Positions 1 through 14,100 of a DNA stretch of 64,000 bases are shown here, piece after piece; position 1 is the stretch's first letter; every line of letters begins with the position of its first letter. A program made the position numbers and the translations under genes. Below the pieces are notes generated by a model. The model did not search any database. It worked only from the letters and a program-made list of their open reading frames with translations, and was not told where the DNA came from. The stretch covers positions 36,290-100,289 of the forward strand of contig WNNJ02002504.1 in NCBI GenBank assembly GCA_012934845.2, written 5' to 3'. This DNA comes from Pomphorhynchus laevis (taxonomy: Eukaryota; Acanthocephala; Palaeacanthocephala; Echinorhynchida; Pomphorhynchidae).

Positions 1-1070
1 TGTATATTTATCAAATGTATATTTATACTTTATATAATATAAATGAAACATTTTAGGACGCTTCTTAAAATGTAAACTTTTATCAAATGTGTATATTTAT
101 ACTTTATATAATAGAGCGAAAACATTTTAGGACTTCCCTTAAAATGTAAACTCTTATCAAATGTATATATTTATACTTCATATAATATAACGAAAACATT
201 TTAGGACTTCCCTTAAAATGTAAACGTTTATAGAATGTATATTTATACTTTATATAATAGAGCGAAAACATTTTAGGGCGCTTCTTAAAATGTAAACTTT
301 TCTCAAATGTATATATTTATACTTCATATAATATAACGAAAACATTTTAGGACTTCCCTTAAAATGTAAACTTTTATCAAATGTATATTTATACTTTATA
401 TAATATAAATGAAACATTTTAGGACGCTTCTTAAAATGTAAACTTTTATCAAATGTGTATATTTATACTTTATATAATAGAGCGAAAACATTTTAGGACT
501 TCCCTTAAAATGTAAACTCTTATCAAATGTATATATTTATACTTCATATAATATAACGAAAACATTTTAGGACTTCCCTTAAAATGTAAACTTTTATCAA
601 ATGTGTATATTTATACTTTATATAATAGAGCGAAAACATTTTAGGACTTCACTTAAAATGTAAACTCTTATCAAATGTATATATTTATACTTCATATAAT
701 ATAACGAAAACATTTTAGGACTTCCCTTAAAATGTTAACTTTTATCAAATGTATATTTATACTTTATATAATATAAATGAAACATTTTAGGACGCTTCTT
801 AAAATGTAAACTTTTATCAAATGTGTATATTTATACTTTAAATAATAAAGCGAAAACATTTTAGGACTTCCCTTAAAATATAAACTATTATCAAATGTAT
901 ATATTTATACTTCATATAATATAACGAAAACATTTTAGAACTTCCCTTAAAATGTAAACTTTTATCAAATGTATATTTATACGTTATATAATATAAAGGA
1001 AACATTTTAGGACGCTTCTTAAAATGTAAACTTTTATCAAATGTTATTTATACTGTATCAAATATAACTT
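1..1070. repeat. AT-rich satellite array with higher-order structure
   Basis: About 14.5 tandem units of 70-75 bp run from the left window edge to about 1070. Three unit types can be told apart: A (ATAAATGAAAC, GGACGCTTC), B (GTGTATAT, AGAGCGAAAAC, GGACTTCCC) and C (ATATATTT, CTTCATATAA, TATAACGAAAAC). Their order is A-B-C, a B/A hybrid, C, A-B-C, B-C, A-B-C, A and a decayed partial unit, so the array is built on an A-B-C trimer of about 220 bp. Every unit carries an 8-bp inverted repeat, ACATTTTA and TAAAATGT, around a 10-bp centre, so each can form a small hairpin. The array may continue to the left of the window. Confidence 0.95.
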
Positions 1071-1979
1071 CTATGAAACCTACATAATTGCAAAGATGCT
1101 TTGCTATGTATCTATATACAGCTGCATGCATAAATTTGAGAATAAATTTCTTATAACTCGCTATTGTCAAATTATCTATCTATTAATCGGTACCAATCAC
1201 ATTTGCCTAAAAGTTTCTTAAGCTTAATTGTAAAATGAGCATATGTCATGTGCTCTATGCTGGCAGTAGTTAAAATGACATCATTTTAACATCAAAAAAT
1301 CAACTCATTTTGTCGTAAAGTTGGATTTAGAGCACAATAACTAGTAGAGCTAACATTGAAAATAATACAACAATTAGATTTAAAGGTTACTTTTAAATAT
1401 CCAGTGAAGCAACTTTTATGAAATCAGGCTTGCTTTAATAAAAATAAAATGTGACTAAAGAAATAAACGTGTGATTGGATAAGGTTAGTATAATATAACC
1501 TATTGCAGTTGCGGATTTAGTTCTTTCCGGCTATCCGGAAATGAACGGAATAAACAACATTCGGAAATCATTTATTGTGATCGGGCAGAATTTTAAATTG
1601 TCGTTTTATAGAAAAATCTTGTAACAAGCATCATAAAGCATCATTTAATTCACAGGTTCCCCGTTTATGTACAACTACATTTTATAATCTAGTAGAACAT
1701 TGTAATTGATTAAATGATTAAGATAACTTCAATGTTTCTAAGCACTTGTTTGGAATGCTCGTTTCATTTGAAATAGCTTTGAATTTTGGTTTCTATCGCG
1801 CATTCAGAATGTGTTGCTTTTAAACAATCACATGCTAGCTAAGCTACAATAATCACTCTCTGAACCAACATTGACGCGACATCAAATTATTTAAATTCTG
1901 TAATAAAAAATTGTTATATAAAAGGCATAGATAATATTTAATTAAAAAATGATTAACAAATAAATAAAAATATACATAC
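1071..1979. other. non-coding stretch between satellite and last visible LARS2 exon
   Basis: No convincing ORF, RNA gene or transposon was seen here. It may contain the 3' end of the LARS2 gene or an intron, but no anticodon-binding-domain exon could be recognised. Confidence 0.5.
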
Positions 1980-2125
1980 CATCCGAATACAGTCATATCT
2001 TTGTAACTGTAAACTGTAGGAAAATAATCGGCGCTTACTTATATCTTCCATTTTACTTAAGTGATCTGTTATGCGATTTAAAGTTTTAAACCATCTTTTA
2101 ATGCTCACGACAATGCCATCGTCCA
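1980..2125 (-). CDS. LARS2: LARS2 exon: start of anticodon-binding region
   Basis: The exon lies between a TTCAG acceptor and a GTATGT donor (146 nt). It reads [12 protein letters not shown] and then [15 protein letters not shown], matching the LeuRS segment after the catalytic core, where a conserved RW begins the helical anticodon-binding domain. Its first codon is split with the preceding exon (T, then TG), so the join keeps the frame. It is the last exon identified in the window; further exons should follow to the left. Confidence 0.8.
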
Positions 2126-5100
2126 CTGAACATTAAATAAATGACACAGGCATGTTGCAGCTTGAATATATTCTTTATGAAGTCAAAAAATTTTAAATTC
2201 TTAAGTATTTCAATATTCGGGGGAATTTTATAATAGTATATTTTTATAATTTATTTTATTTTTATGAATTTTAAATAGCACACAAAATGAATAAATTCAT
2301 TTTAATATATCGTATAATAGTATAAATGACGAAGACATCACCTTTCGAACATTTGTAATAAATATACGTTATTTTACACTCTATAAATGAATTTATAAAA
2401 ATAAATTATTGATCAATAAAAGTAGATATAAATAATCATTATATTACGTTAAAGAAAGATATTGAAATTACTAAAAATGTAAATTTTACCAACAGGCACA
2501 ATATTACATCCATAAGCAATTTAACGAAAATAAATTAATTAATAAATATCGTTACATTAATAAATATTATTATAAATTTAAAAGAAATAAATTCAAAACT
2601 GCTGATCTTATTATCAGATACAATATTATTTAAAATGCGAATAAAGTGTGTAAATGTATTCGTCAGTCGATAGCAAAAGCAGCAGATTTTGAAAAATTAA
2701 AATTTATTTTTCTCTATGCTCTAGAAGGAATTATCAATTGAGCAAAATAATTGATTTATGTAAATGATTCATTGATAGATAGAAAATTTAAAGATCAATT
2801 AGATATAATTATTGACGGAGATTGATGATCGACACAACGCATTGATAATTTAATGTGATCGGAAATGCTTATTAATAATAAAGGATCAATTATGGAATAA
2901 ATTTTATTGATAGATGTCGTACTTTGTCAGTGAATTTAGCATGAATCGATTTTAGAATTGACGTGAAATCTTTGTTGATTTTACGTATTAAAGGTTAGTA
3001 GTAAGTTAATAGTAGTTCAAAGTAGCTTTTTTTCGTGTAAGTTTTCTTATGATTGACTTGTGTCATCATCTGGCAAAACGTATATCCTCGCTCCAGTAAC
3101 TGGTTCTTTAGTTCGATTACGTTTTTTCTTAACTTCTCATTGTAGAGCGGATCTTTTCAGTCTGATACACTCATTTCCAATTAGCATTATTTTTATTTGA
3201 GAGCTTGAATGAAAGATCAAAGTCCATCTGATTTTCGGTATGTTTTTGGTCCCCAGCTGCTTTTTATTATTGTATAAAAGTACGTCAAGAAATGAAAGTT
3301 TGTAGTTTTCTGTTATTTGAAGACTGGTAAATCAACGCGTAAAATTTTTTTAATTCCAATGATCATTTCTCAAGGATATAAGTAAATACTAAAGACATTT
3401 TGTCAAACTTGAGGAAAACAAATACTGGAGATGCTCAAATATTTTATATTTTACTGATAATGCACTATTGATCATATTTCGCAATGTGCTGACATTTGAA
3501 ATAAAAAGTAAATTTTTCAATCTGTCAAATATAAAATATAATAAAATAATAAATATCATAATAAATATTACTGATATAATTATTATATTATATTTAGTAA
3601 CATATTACTGATATAAAATATCAGATAATAAAATCTGAAAGTAAGTCATCATACGAATAATAATCTAGTCAAATTATCGTTCAGTGATCGATATATCTCG
3701 TTATACAGAAATAATTTTATTTTTTATATAATATCGACAATATCTTGTTTAAACATATCTTTATCATACCACAGTGAAACAGTTTGAAGGCATTCGATTA
3801 AAAATTTTAGCACTACTTTTTAATTTCATATGCACAAATTTTTCAATTTGGAAATAAAAGGCTTTATGAAAACGAAAGACGAAATTTGGTTTAAAGGAGG
3901 CACAACAAAGTTAACTTACAGCTGAAATTTCTGTCTGATTTTGGAGGCACAAAATTAGATATAATAACGCGAGCACAGTCGATACCGAATTTATCGATTA
4001 AGAATTCTGGACTTATTCCGTTTCCTTTAGATTTGCTCATTTTCTCCCAAGATAACTGTACCGCCTGGTTGGTAAACTTACAGAAATACTGTAATCCTGT
4101 AATAAATTAATTCTGGGGGTAATTTAATTCCGTAATTGTCATCAATAAACATTAATTATACGTAATTAGTGTATCCACTTGTTTTATAATCCAATAACGT
4201 AAATATGTCTTAATATTAAAGTTACTGTGATAAGTTACTGACGGTGACTAAACTTTGCTACTCATTTAGATAAATCGTCAAAGCGTATACTTTATGCTTA
4301 CATATCATCTTGATATATAAAATAGTAATATTACTATAGCTGAGTTTATCATTGTATAGCTAAATTAGAGTATTTGATTAGCATTGATTTATAAAATAGA
4401 AATAACTATAGAAATTTATAAAATAGTTATAACTATTCACCACGTACACCTTTGATAATTTTTAATATGTTCATTTTACTAAAAATACGTTGTAATTTCA
4501 TTAAAATCTTAAAAACAATATAAAATTTTCTGAACAGACAGTTTGTGGTAAAAACGCTTCCGCATGCTATTATGTGTTCAAATCAAAATTTTGTGCAGTT
4601 CTTTGGAGGCTAGAGAACCATACAATTCGGGATCGAAATTTAAAATCAATAGAAATTATATTATATTGATACGAAGATAAACTGAAAATATCAGGAACAC
4701 AAGGGGATGATCATCTAGATAAATCCAGACTACATGTTTAACAAGCCTTCGTTTAACTTGTAAGGAATTCAAAATAAACAAATCCTTTCAGGAGACTGAA
4801 AAATCGTAAGAAGTTGATTGCATATGAACATCACTAAACGACAAGCGTATTTAATATTATACACCCTACAGTTCTAAATTAAAAATTATTTAAAAGCATA
4901 ATTAATGAATTTGTTTTCTTCTATTATTAAGTCAATTTAATGTAAAAGTCTTTAGCTGAAATTTGTTGGATGTATTGGATTATAATAAAGGTTGTAATGC
5001 ATCTATAGGGTAAAAATGCTACCTTCTTTTATAACATTGTCGGCTTTAATATATTGATTATCAGCTGTAGTTCGAAACGTTTGGCTTTTCAATGCCCCAA

Positions 5101-8100
5101 CAGAAACAAATTGCTTAAATGGCTCTTTATCTACTGACCACTTAAGTTTTCGTCTTAAATACTTGTACATAAGCCTAGCTACCAACAAATGTGTTCTTGC
5201 TAAAAATTAAAAGTCAATTTTTAAATCCTATATCTAATGAATGTATACCGTGTTCCAAACCGCCAATATAAACATTCACTGGTAGATATTGCTCAGCAAT
5301 TTGTCGATCACAAATAGAGTTTTGATTTAAATTGTCAAGGAAGCGAATAAAATACCAAGACGAATCAAAAAATGTATCTAAAGTGTCTGTTTCTATTCTT
5401 GCATCTTCAGCTGAGCACCTGCAATTATCGAATTACAAAATTGCATATTTTAATATAACAAAATTGTGGCTTGTATGTTTAACTAATGAGTTGTAATTTC
5501 TAGAAGATGATAGCTGAATCTATCAACATATTGTTAATTTTTAATTTTAACAAAGTTATATGATTATAACAAATGAATATATAACGAATAAATATATAAA
5601 TATATTGGTTAATATATAACCAATAAGTATTTTGCAAAAGTTTTTTTGTAAAATGATAAATGATTTATATATATGTTAATTTTAAAACATTATTAAAATT
5701 ATAAAAATTATAATAAGTTATTATTAATAATTACTAAAAAATGTATTCAATCAATTCTAGTTTGAAATATTTAGATTAGGCCAAATTAGGCTTAGAATTT
5801 CGAAAAAATATTTTGCATAAAATATTATTTTTCAAATGTATTTTTTACAATATCATTTATATGTGGTTGATGCATAATTATATAACATTATATATAACAA
5901 ATATATAACAAATATATAACATATATATTAAAATACATTATGATGTCATATATAACCTCATGTATATGCAAAAGTCTTTTATAGTTACTATAAGCAAAGT
6001 CTTTTTTCTTCTGTAATTAATTGAATAATTAATTACATAATGATAATGCTTGAATAAATTGTAATTAGCTTCAATATAGATGCTGATGATTAAATATTCC
6101 ATATAGTTCTTAAATAGTTGATTCATTATTGATAAAAAAATTATTGGGTGAACTACTCTCAGATTAGCTACTTTGAATTTTGTTGCTTGTAATGTTCGAT
6201 ATTTTGGTATAAAGGGAACTTTCATATTCTAGTAGAAGGTAAAGCAATTGAGATATAATAGAAATTGCTTTAATAATTAATTGTAATAATTAATTGCTTT
6301 AAGAATAAATAACAATTCTGGCATGTAATGCTCCATTATTTCGGGTTTTAAAATATAAAAATATTTATAATTACAAAATACATAGACTCAATAAGTAAAT
6401 AAGTAAATTTAAAAACACGGCATATTATTTCTTGGTCAGTTTTAACTTATAAAAATTTTAATTATAAAAATCTCAAGAATATAATATTTGCATTTTTTTC
6501 AATTCATAAAAATTGACTTTTATTTTAAATTTCAATTTTAAGTTTTAATATTATTAATATTATATAAAATTTTATATAAAATCTAATATCTTATTGTTTA
6601 CCTTTATTTATATTTATAATCATTTATTATTTATCTTTATTTTAATTTATATTTAGTATAAAATACGTATACTCAGTTATCTAATCTGATTTATTCTACT
6701 GACAAGTTTTTATTGATCTGTAGACTTTGTTTTCATATAATCTGAAACTATATGTTTTTGATACGACATTATTTTTAATTTAAAATATTTGATAATTATT
6801 CTCAACAGTAGGAAGCATTTTATGGTTTATTTTTAAAAATAACACATAAATTTGTTGTATAACTATTTTTTAAATAGTTATACATTCTAGATTCTTACGA
6901 TTTATGTAGAAATTGCTTTTTATTCTCGTCTTAAAACTATTATTTAATTTAAAGTAGGAATAAAATATAAAGATTATGAAATTAATAAAGATTATTAATT
7001 TTCCATTAAAGAGTGCATGTAGGTATTTACAATTTGCACTATATTTAAGAGATTAATAAATTAATGATTATTATTTAATTATTAAATAATTATTAAGTAA
7101 TTATTAAATTATTCATGCTATTTATGCAATTAAAGAAATTATTTTCTATTTTATTCAATATAACGTATGTATTTAAACTAAATAGTATAAAAGTTTAATC
7201 GCTAATATTGTAGTTTACTTTGGGCATTTGATGCTTGATGACATAATTGGTGTTTGGTGCTTTCGTAAGATAACTGGCAGATCTGTATTCGGTACAATCT
7301 AAACAATGTAGTAGACATCGTTTTACAATAATGTAATATTACTAGGATTGTTCGATAAAAAAGTACAAACTAATTAATTTATCTAAACATATGACGCCTT
7401 ATCCTTAGGCGCTAATAAATTATCAATTCCCAAAACTTGTGTAATATTTATTGTTTCTGATAAAGCTGTTTGACGCTATAACGTTAATGATGTAATTTGC
7501 TTCAAGATTTACTGATGCTATCTTTTAATTAAATATTTAATTTATGTGTCTATCAAAGATATACACATATAATATTGTAAGTTTAATATTGTAAGCATAA
7601 TATTGTAAGTTTAATATTGTAAGCATAATATTGTAAGTTTAATATTTTTAGCTTAATATTGTAAGCATAATATTGTAAGCTTAATATTGTTAGCTTAATA
7701 TTGTTAGCTTAATATTGTTAGCTTAATATTTTTAGCTTAATATTGTAATCTTAACACTGTAAGCTTAATATTGTAAGTTTAATATTTAAGCTTAATACTG
7801 TAACCTTAATATTGTAAGCTTAAAATTGTAAGCTTAGTATTGTAAGCTTAGTATTGTAAGCTTAGTATTGTAAGCTTAATACGAATAATCAACACCGACG
7901 TTCGAGTGCTCTTTCGTCTCCGTCGCTTCGACCACACATCCACATATCTTGCCCAACTCTCCTGGCCCACCATCCACATCCGCATCAAACTCCGCCTTCT
8001 TCTCGTTACTTTTCGTCTCATCGCTGTCGGCTCCCCATCGTTCATCAACCTTCCTTTCTTAGACGATACTCGCCCCACCTCGCTATCGCTTCGTTCCTGT

Positions 8101-11100
8101 CATACCCTCTTACTCCACGTTCCTAATTACTCCAACAACTACGGTCTCCGATCCTTCCTCGTCGCCGCCTCACTCGCCTGGAATCAACTTCCTCTCGACG
8201 TCCGCCGCGCTCCCTCCTTTATCACATTCAAACACCTCCTCCGTTCACACCTTCTCGATACCTGATTCACAGTCTTGTTTTGTTGTGGTCATGTAAGCGT
8301 GCGCTGGCACGCATTTGCCACGTTAAAATAAATCGTTTTTTTAAAGCTTAGTATTGTAAGCTTAATGTTGTTAGCTTAATATTGTAAGCTTAATGTTGTT
8401 AGCTTAACATTGTAAGCTTAATATTATAAGCTTAATATTGTAAGCTTAACATTGAGCGCTTAATGCTATGGTTAATATACACGACACTGAGGTGAATACG
8501 TATCTAATATTTATTTTCTAAGAAAATTAACACAATTTCAAATTATTTTCTAAGAAAATAATTTTCTTCTGCGCGCTATCAATTTAACTCTAGCTAAATT
8601 ATGGCTGTCTTGAAAATAGTATATAACGCTAGACTTTTGTATAAATACAATAGATTTCAAAATGCAATTATTGTTCTTTTTTACTTTTAGATAAGCAGAT
8701 AGGTGTTTTTACATTCAAAACATTCTGAAAAATGATAAAGTCCACGAAACGAGATTTTTAATTTTCAAACACTTTCATAATACGATACCGTGGCGATTGA
8801 ATTGTATCTAATGTAGAATCGGAATAAGATATTTGTATATTTCATAATAAACAAATATATTTTCATCTATTTTTAAATTAAACTTAAATTAAAATAATTT
8901 TCTTCTATGCAATATCAATTTCACTACAAATAAATTGTGGTTGTCTCAAAAATAGTATAAAAAGCGCTAGACTTTAATTTATTGTTAGTTTAAAGCATTT
9001 GTAAAGCAATTATTAAAAACAATTTAAATAATTATTTGTGATAAAAATTAATATAATTTTAATTAATTTGATATTATTACTATAATGTCACGATTGTTTG
9101 CAATTTGCGATAAAATATTCGAAATCGGGCATGTTTCGAAGACAATGTTGAAGACAATGTTGTCTTTATAGACAACAGTCTTAGTTGTGAAGATTCCCAA
9201 GATCCTTATTGAACATATAAACCCAATGAGCCGATTAAGGTCGGGACGATTTGTTAGGGAAGCACTGATGTAAAGAACACATTAAGTATCGAAAGTTTAC
9301 ATTTGCGCTCACCTTAGATGCATTTGATATTTTTAGAAAGTTATTCATTTTGTTCAATAAGTAACAAGTATACAGAACACAGGATTTTTTGTATCTACTC
9401 TAGTTGCGGTTAGGTGGGTAATACATCACCTAATCGATGGAAAACAGAAAGCTGTTATCCATCGATTGTAATCGCAAATACAGGGGTGTTGAGTAGCAAA
9501 GAACTGGCTGTGCTCTGTTGATCTAATAAGTTTTAGCAAAGCACTTAAATGCGAAATCAGAGCACCTTATTCAGATATCTTGAAATAACGATAACAACCT
9601 AAGAAGAACTAGCGTATAAAAAGCCCTGATTGTTAATTAGATACTTAAATGTAAATATACAAAGTAAACACTAAAAGGTGCTGAAAACTAACTCAAAATC
9701 ATGAACTCGTCATTACATGGCAATAAATCAGTTGTTCCCAACCACTGGTTTATCGTCGCACATCAGTGTACTGCGATATGATTAGTGGTGTGCCATGGAG
9801 AATTCGTAAACGAATGTAAGTATTCGCTTTGAATAGAAATTAAAGCAGAGGTAAAAAATATTCATTTTTAGTGACGGATGTGCTGCAAACGGGTTGAACA
9901 AAAATTCCGGTATAATTAATTATTAATTGCTAAAAATATCAATTTCTTTCTTCTTACATTTTTTTATAAAATTCGAAGAGTGTATAAACTAAGTGTGTAT
10001 GAAAAAATAGGTGTTAATATTTTATTATAAACAACTCCTATAATTTCGATAGCTTCTGTTATCATCTTCAGGAAATAACAACAAACTTTTCGAAAATACA
10101 AAAATATATTACTCAGTTAATATTATTAAAAAGTATAGTTGCCAAATTATATTTTGATTGCTCAAACTAATCGATTGGAAGTTAATTGAGCAATTAATCG
10201 ATCAACTAATCGATTAAAAACATAATAGAATTTAGTAGATTTTTTTATTATTAATAATCGAGCAATTAATCGATCAACTAATCGATTAAAAGCATAATAT
10301 AATTTTTTAATTATTGATTGACAAATATTATTGTAAATTCTAAATTAAAAGAATACTAAAAATACTAAAAATTTTATTAACAAAATTACCCCACATTTGT
10401 CACAGTAGATAATAGGTATTGGTGTGCCCCATCTTCTTTGTCTGCTAATGCACCAATCTGATATGCGAGGGCTAGTTAAAGGAGAAATTTGATTTTTGCT
10501 ATGTAATACCGCGATCGTTGAACTTTTCAAACTCTCGAACTTAAAAAAATCAAATAAGTCGATAATTGTAAAATTAACTAAATCAACAAAATTTATAAGG
10601 CAGATTATGGGTTATTATTGACAAGAGTAGAAATATTTTATTTTTAGAACTAACAGACACTGAAATTGTGGCATAGGAACAAACAATTTAAAAGTTACTA
10701 ATGAGTATTCTAGACGAGGATTCTAGGTGCAGATTTAACCGATCCGTCGTCGAATGTTGTGTTCGGTTCGGCTCTCGCATATTGTCAGTTAACCTCCACG
10801 TGGTGCCCTCTGGGTAACACCTGAATATTTAGGCGACTAAATAACTGAAAGACTCGTATCTGAACCGACTTGTATCAGCACAGACTTGTATCAGCAGCAA
10901 GGCTAGTTCGTCGGTGGACTAGCTCGGATCCCTCTTATTACCCCACGGTGGATTAATCTCAAGAAAGCGGAAGAGCGTTATTGATGTTTTGCTTCATCGC
11001 AATAGAAATATTGAACTATCAGAGGATATGGAGGATAGCAGAAATCTGAACAATAACCTGTTTAATTGAAGGAAATTGTATTGGATTACTAAAGGATATG

Positions 11101-14100
11101 GGGGACAACAGATAACTGAACAAAAAAACAACGACAATGATAGTGACGACGAGATACAGTTTAATGAATCAAAATCAAAACTATGAATAGCTTATCACTG
11201 ACCGGAGGAATTGTCAATGTCGGATAGTTGAGCAGAATGGGCGAACCAAACGTCTACGTTTATTGCAATGAATTAGTCTATATACAGGAACGTGGAACGT
11301 TACTTCGCTGAAGGGGAATAACCAGATTTAGTGATAGGGTAAATCACTTCGGTCTAGAAATAGTCGGAGTAACCTCTCTTCATTTTTCTGGTATTAGTAC
11401 TCAACTTTTGAATCAAGGTTATACTTTGCACTATTCGGGAGTTGCTAAAGGATTACGTGAACAGGAGGGTGTGGGAATACGCACAAACACCGATTATCAT
11501 TAGCGGCAGAGAAGGTTTGCCCAGTAAATGAAAGCTTGGCGTCCTTGATACTTGTAGTCAAAGGAGGAAAGGGGTAACTTCAATGATCACGTTGGCAACG
11601 ATTTTGTTATCTGGAAGGAAGTAGTAGAAAGGAACGGAATCCCCGATCTAAACTCGAGTAGTGTTAAGTTTCTGCATTTCTGTTCTCTTAATAATGTGTC
11701 AATATCCAACACCATGTTTGAACACAATGAGATCTACCAAGCATTAGAATACAATTAGTCAACGATCAATGATCGATTTCGTATCGTATCATCTGATTTG
11801 CGACAATATGTCTTGGATACAGTGTGAAGAGAGGAGCTAAACTGTCAACCGATGGTTGTTAGTAAAATTCACTAGTAAAGTAGGCTACAAGACATAACTG
11901 GGAAACCAAACGTAGTGTTAGGGTTCGTTAGGAACGTCCGGAAGATGCTTCTGTGAGGGAAGTATTTACTAACTATATCCATGCCGACTTTGCTCAATTG
12001 CGAAATGAGGTGGTGAATGTCAAACAAGAATGGTCTATGTTTAAAACTTCGCTTGACAAAGCGACTTCGAAGAGCTGTGGTTTGAAGACTGTAATTGCTT
12101 GTTGTGGAGGCAATCCTCGAACTGATTGGTGGATAGCAGTAGTAAGAGCTGCCGTTCATCAGGGTAAAGTTGCTTATAAAGCAACCATGTCTGTTAGGTT
12201 TATGGAGGCTGTAGATAGGTATCGACATACAAGAGAGCTGAAGCTCTAACAATTGATGAGTCAAAGAAACAATTTGGGTGAAGTTTTGTGAGCGTTTTGA
12301 ACTTGATAATCGGTCAGCTTCTAAGATGTTCTGGATAACGATCAAAGCCCATTATGTTAAAAGCAGAAATTTGCTCAGACTCTTTTACAAATCAAGGGCA
12401 TCTGCTAACCGATATAGAAAACATTTAATCGTTGGAAAACAATTTTAGGTATCCTTAATACGGATGACGTGCCTTCCCTCACGGAAGAAGAATCTTCAAC
12501 TTGGTGGAAGATCCCATTAGCTTACCTTTTCACAAACTTCGAAAACGCAAATCTGCTAAGGTGGATGATATTCGACTTAATATATTCAAAATTCTTTAAG
12601 ATTAAGGTATTAAGTAAATAACGCGACTCTACAACGTATCATTGAAATCAGGAAAGGTCCCTAATGATTGGTAAACTGAGGGTGGTGATTCTAATCTATA
12701 AGAAAGGAAATCTATGAGAATGTTCAAATTATAGGGGCATTACTCTTTTTAGCCTACCCGGTAAGCTATTTGCCAGGATCTTTGAGCTAAGGATACAATT
12801 AATAGCCGAGGGACAGTTGCAGGAGGAGCAATGTGGCTTTGGTTCTAGTCGAAGAACTACAAATCAGCTCTTCACACTATCAGATATTCTAGAACGCATT
12901 TGAGAGTACGCTTAACCAGTCTACATGTGTTTTGTGGATTTTGAAAAGGCGTTCGACAGGGGAGTAAGATATAGGTAGTGTGTAATACTTAAGAAATACA
13001 AAGTTTCACAGATCTCCGAGTACCTTGGCCTCTTTGTACAAACTAACTATGAGTTGTGTTTGTGTTTTAGGCAAGAATTCTGAGTCGTTACCTGTAGGTG
13101 TTGGGCTCCGTCAAAGCTGTCCACGGTCTTCAATTTTGTTCTTTGTTTAAATGCAAAAATTTCGAGAATGGACGCTTTGTCGGAGTTTCGTATTCAGTTT
13201 GGTCCCATCATAATATCATTTTTGCTTTTCGCAGATGATGCTGTCTTGTTGACCTTCAATATGGATTAACCAATGCTTGCTGAATTGATTTACGGTTGAA
13301 TATCAAGTAGCCGGTATGGAAGTTGGCAAATCCGAAACTGTCTCAAAGTGATCTGCACGGAACAGATAGCATTGTCAATACGAATTGGTGATAAAATCAT
13401 CATACTTGACGTGGGAAAGTTGAAGTACTTGGGCGTCGTGTTCCCAAGTGATGGTAGGAATAATAGGGAGATTTAGAGGCTGAACTGTGCAGCTAACGCA
13501 GTAATCGGTTCTTTGCGCAGATCAATTGTGGTAAAGTGAGAGTTACGTATTCAGGCGAAACTTTTAATTTATCTCTCAGTCTTCTTACCTCATTTATAGG
13601 CGTGAACTTTTGGTCCACGCCCATAAATAAGTGGACGTATTAAGCCTTAGAAATAATGTTCGAAGCTCGGCATCCGCGAGAATCTTGGCGTAAAGTCACT
13701 GTTTCTCCATGTTGAACGAAACCAGCTGAGGTTGCTATACAACGTTTTGAGGATGGCTAGATGGCGTATTCCTTGTGATGCGTTCCAGATTGGACTTTCT
13801 GGACGGATAACCTGAGGCAGACCTCGGTATAAATTGAGAGATCAAACTCTCCATCTTGCCAATTAACACTTAGGACTATTTGAAAATGAAGTCTGATCAG
13901 TAACTCATGATCGTGATACTTGGTCACGTATCGTCCGTTCACTAGAGATCGGGTTGTGGTAGATCCACAACCCGATCTCTGGATCAGTGGAAACAATAAA
14001 CACATTATGTTTATTTAAGTAAATGATGGTATGTTTATGTCTATATATAAGCATAAAGACAGATTTTAATTAATATATACATTAATTACTAGTTTCTCTT

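Noticed and set aside
5938-6225. 95-codon minus-strand ORF
   Set aside because: Low-complexity sequence rich in I, N and Y, typical of A+T-rich intron translation. No conserved motif.
9361-9560. Spliced-leader RNA gene
   Set aside because: A donor-like GGTAATAC is present in a hairpin loop, but there is no clear downstream Sm site with flanking stem and no similarity to known spliced leaders. Kept only as an alternative for the structured RNA.
11872-12345. 157-codon minus-strand ORF
   Set aside because: It is the antisense shadow of the LINE endonuclease/RT region, whose plus-strand reading matches a known family.
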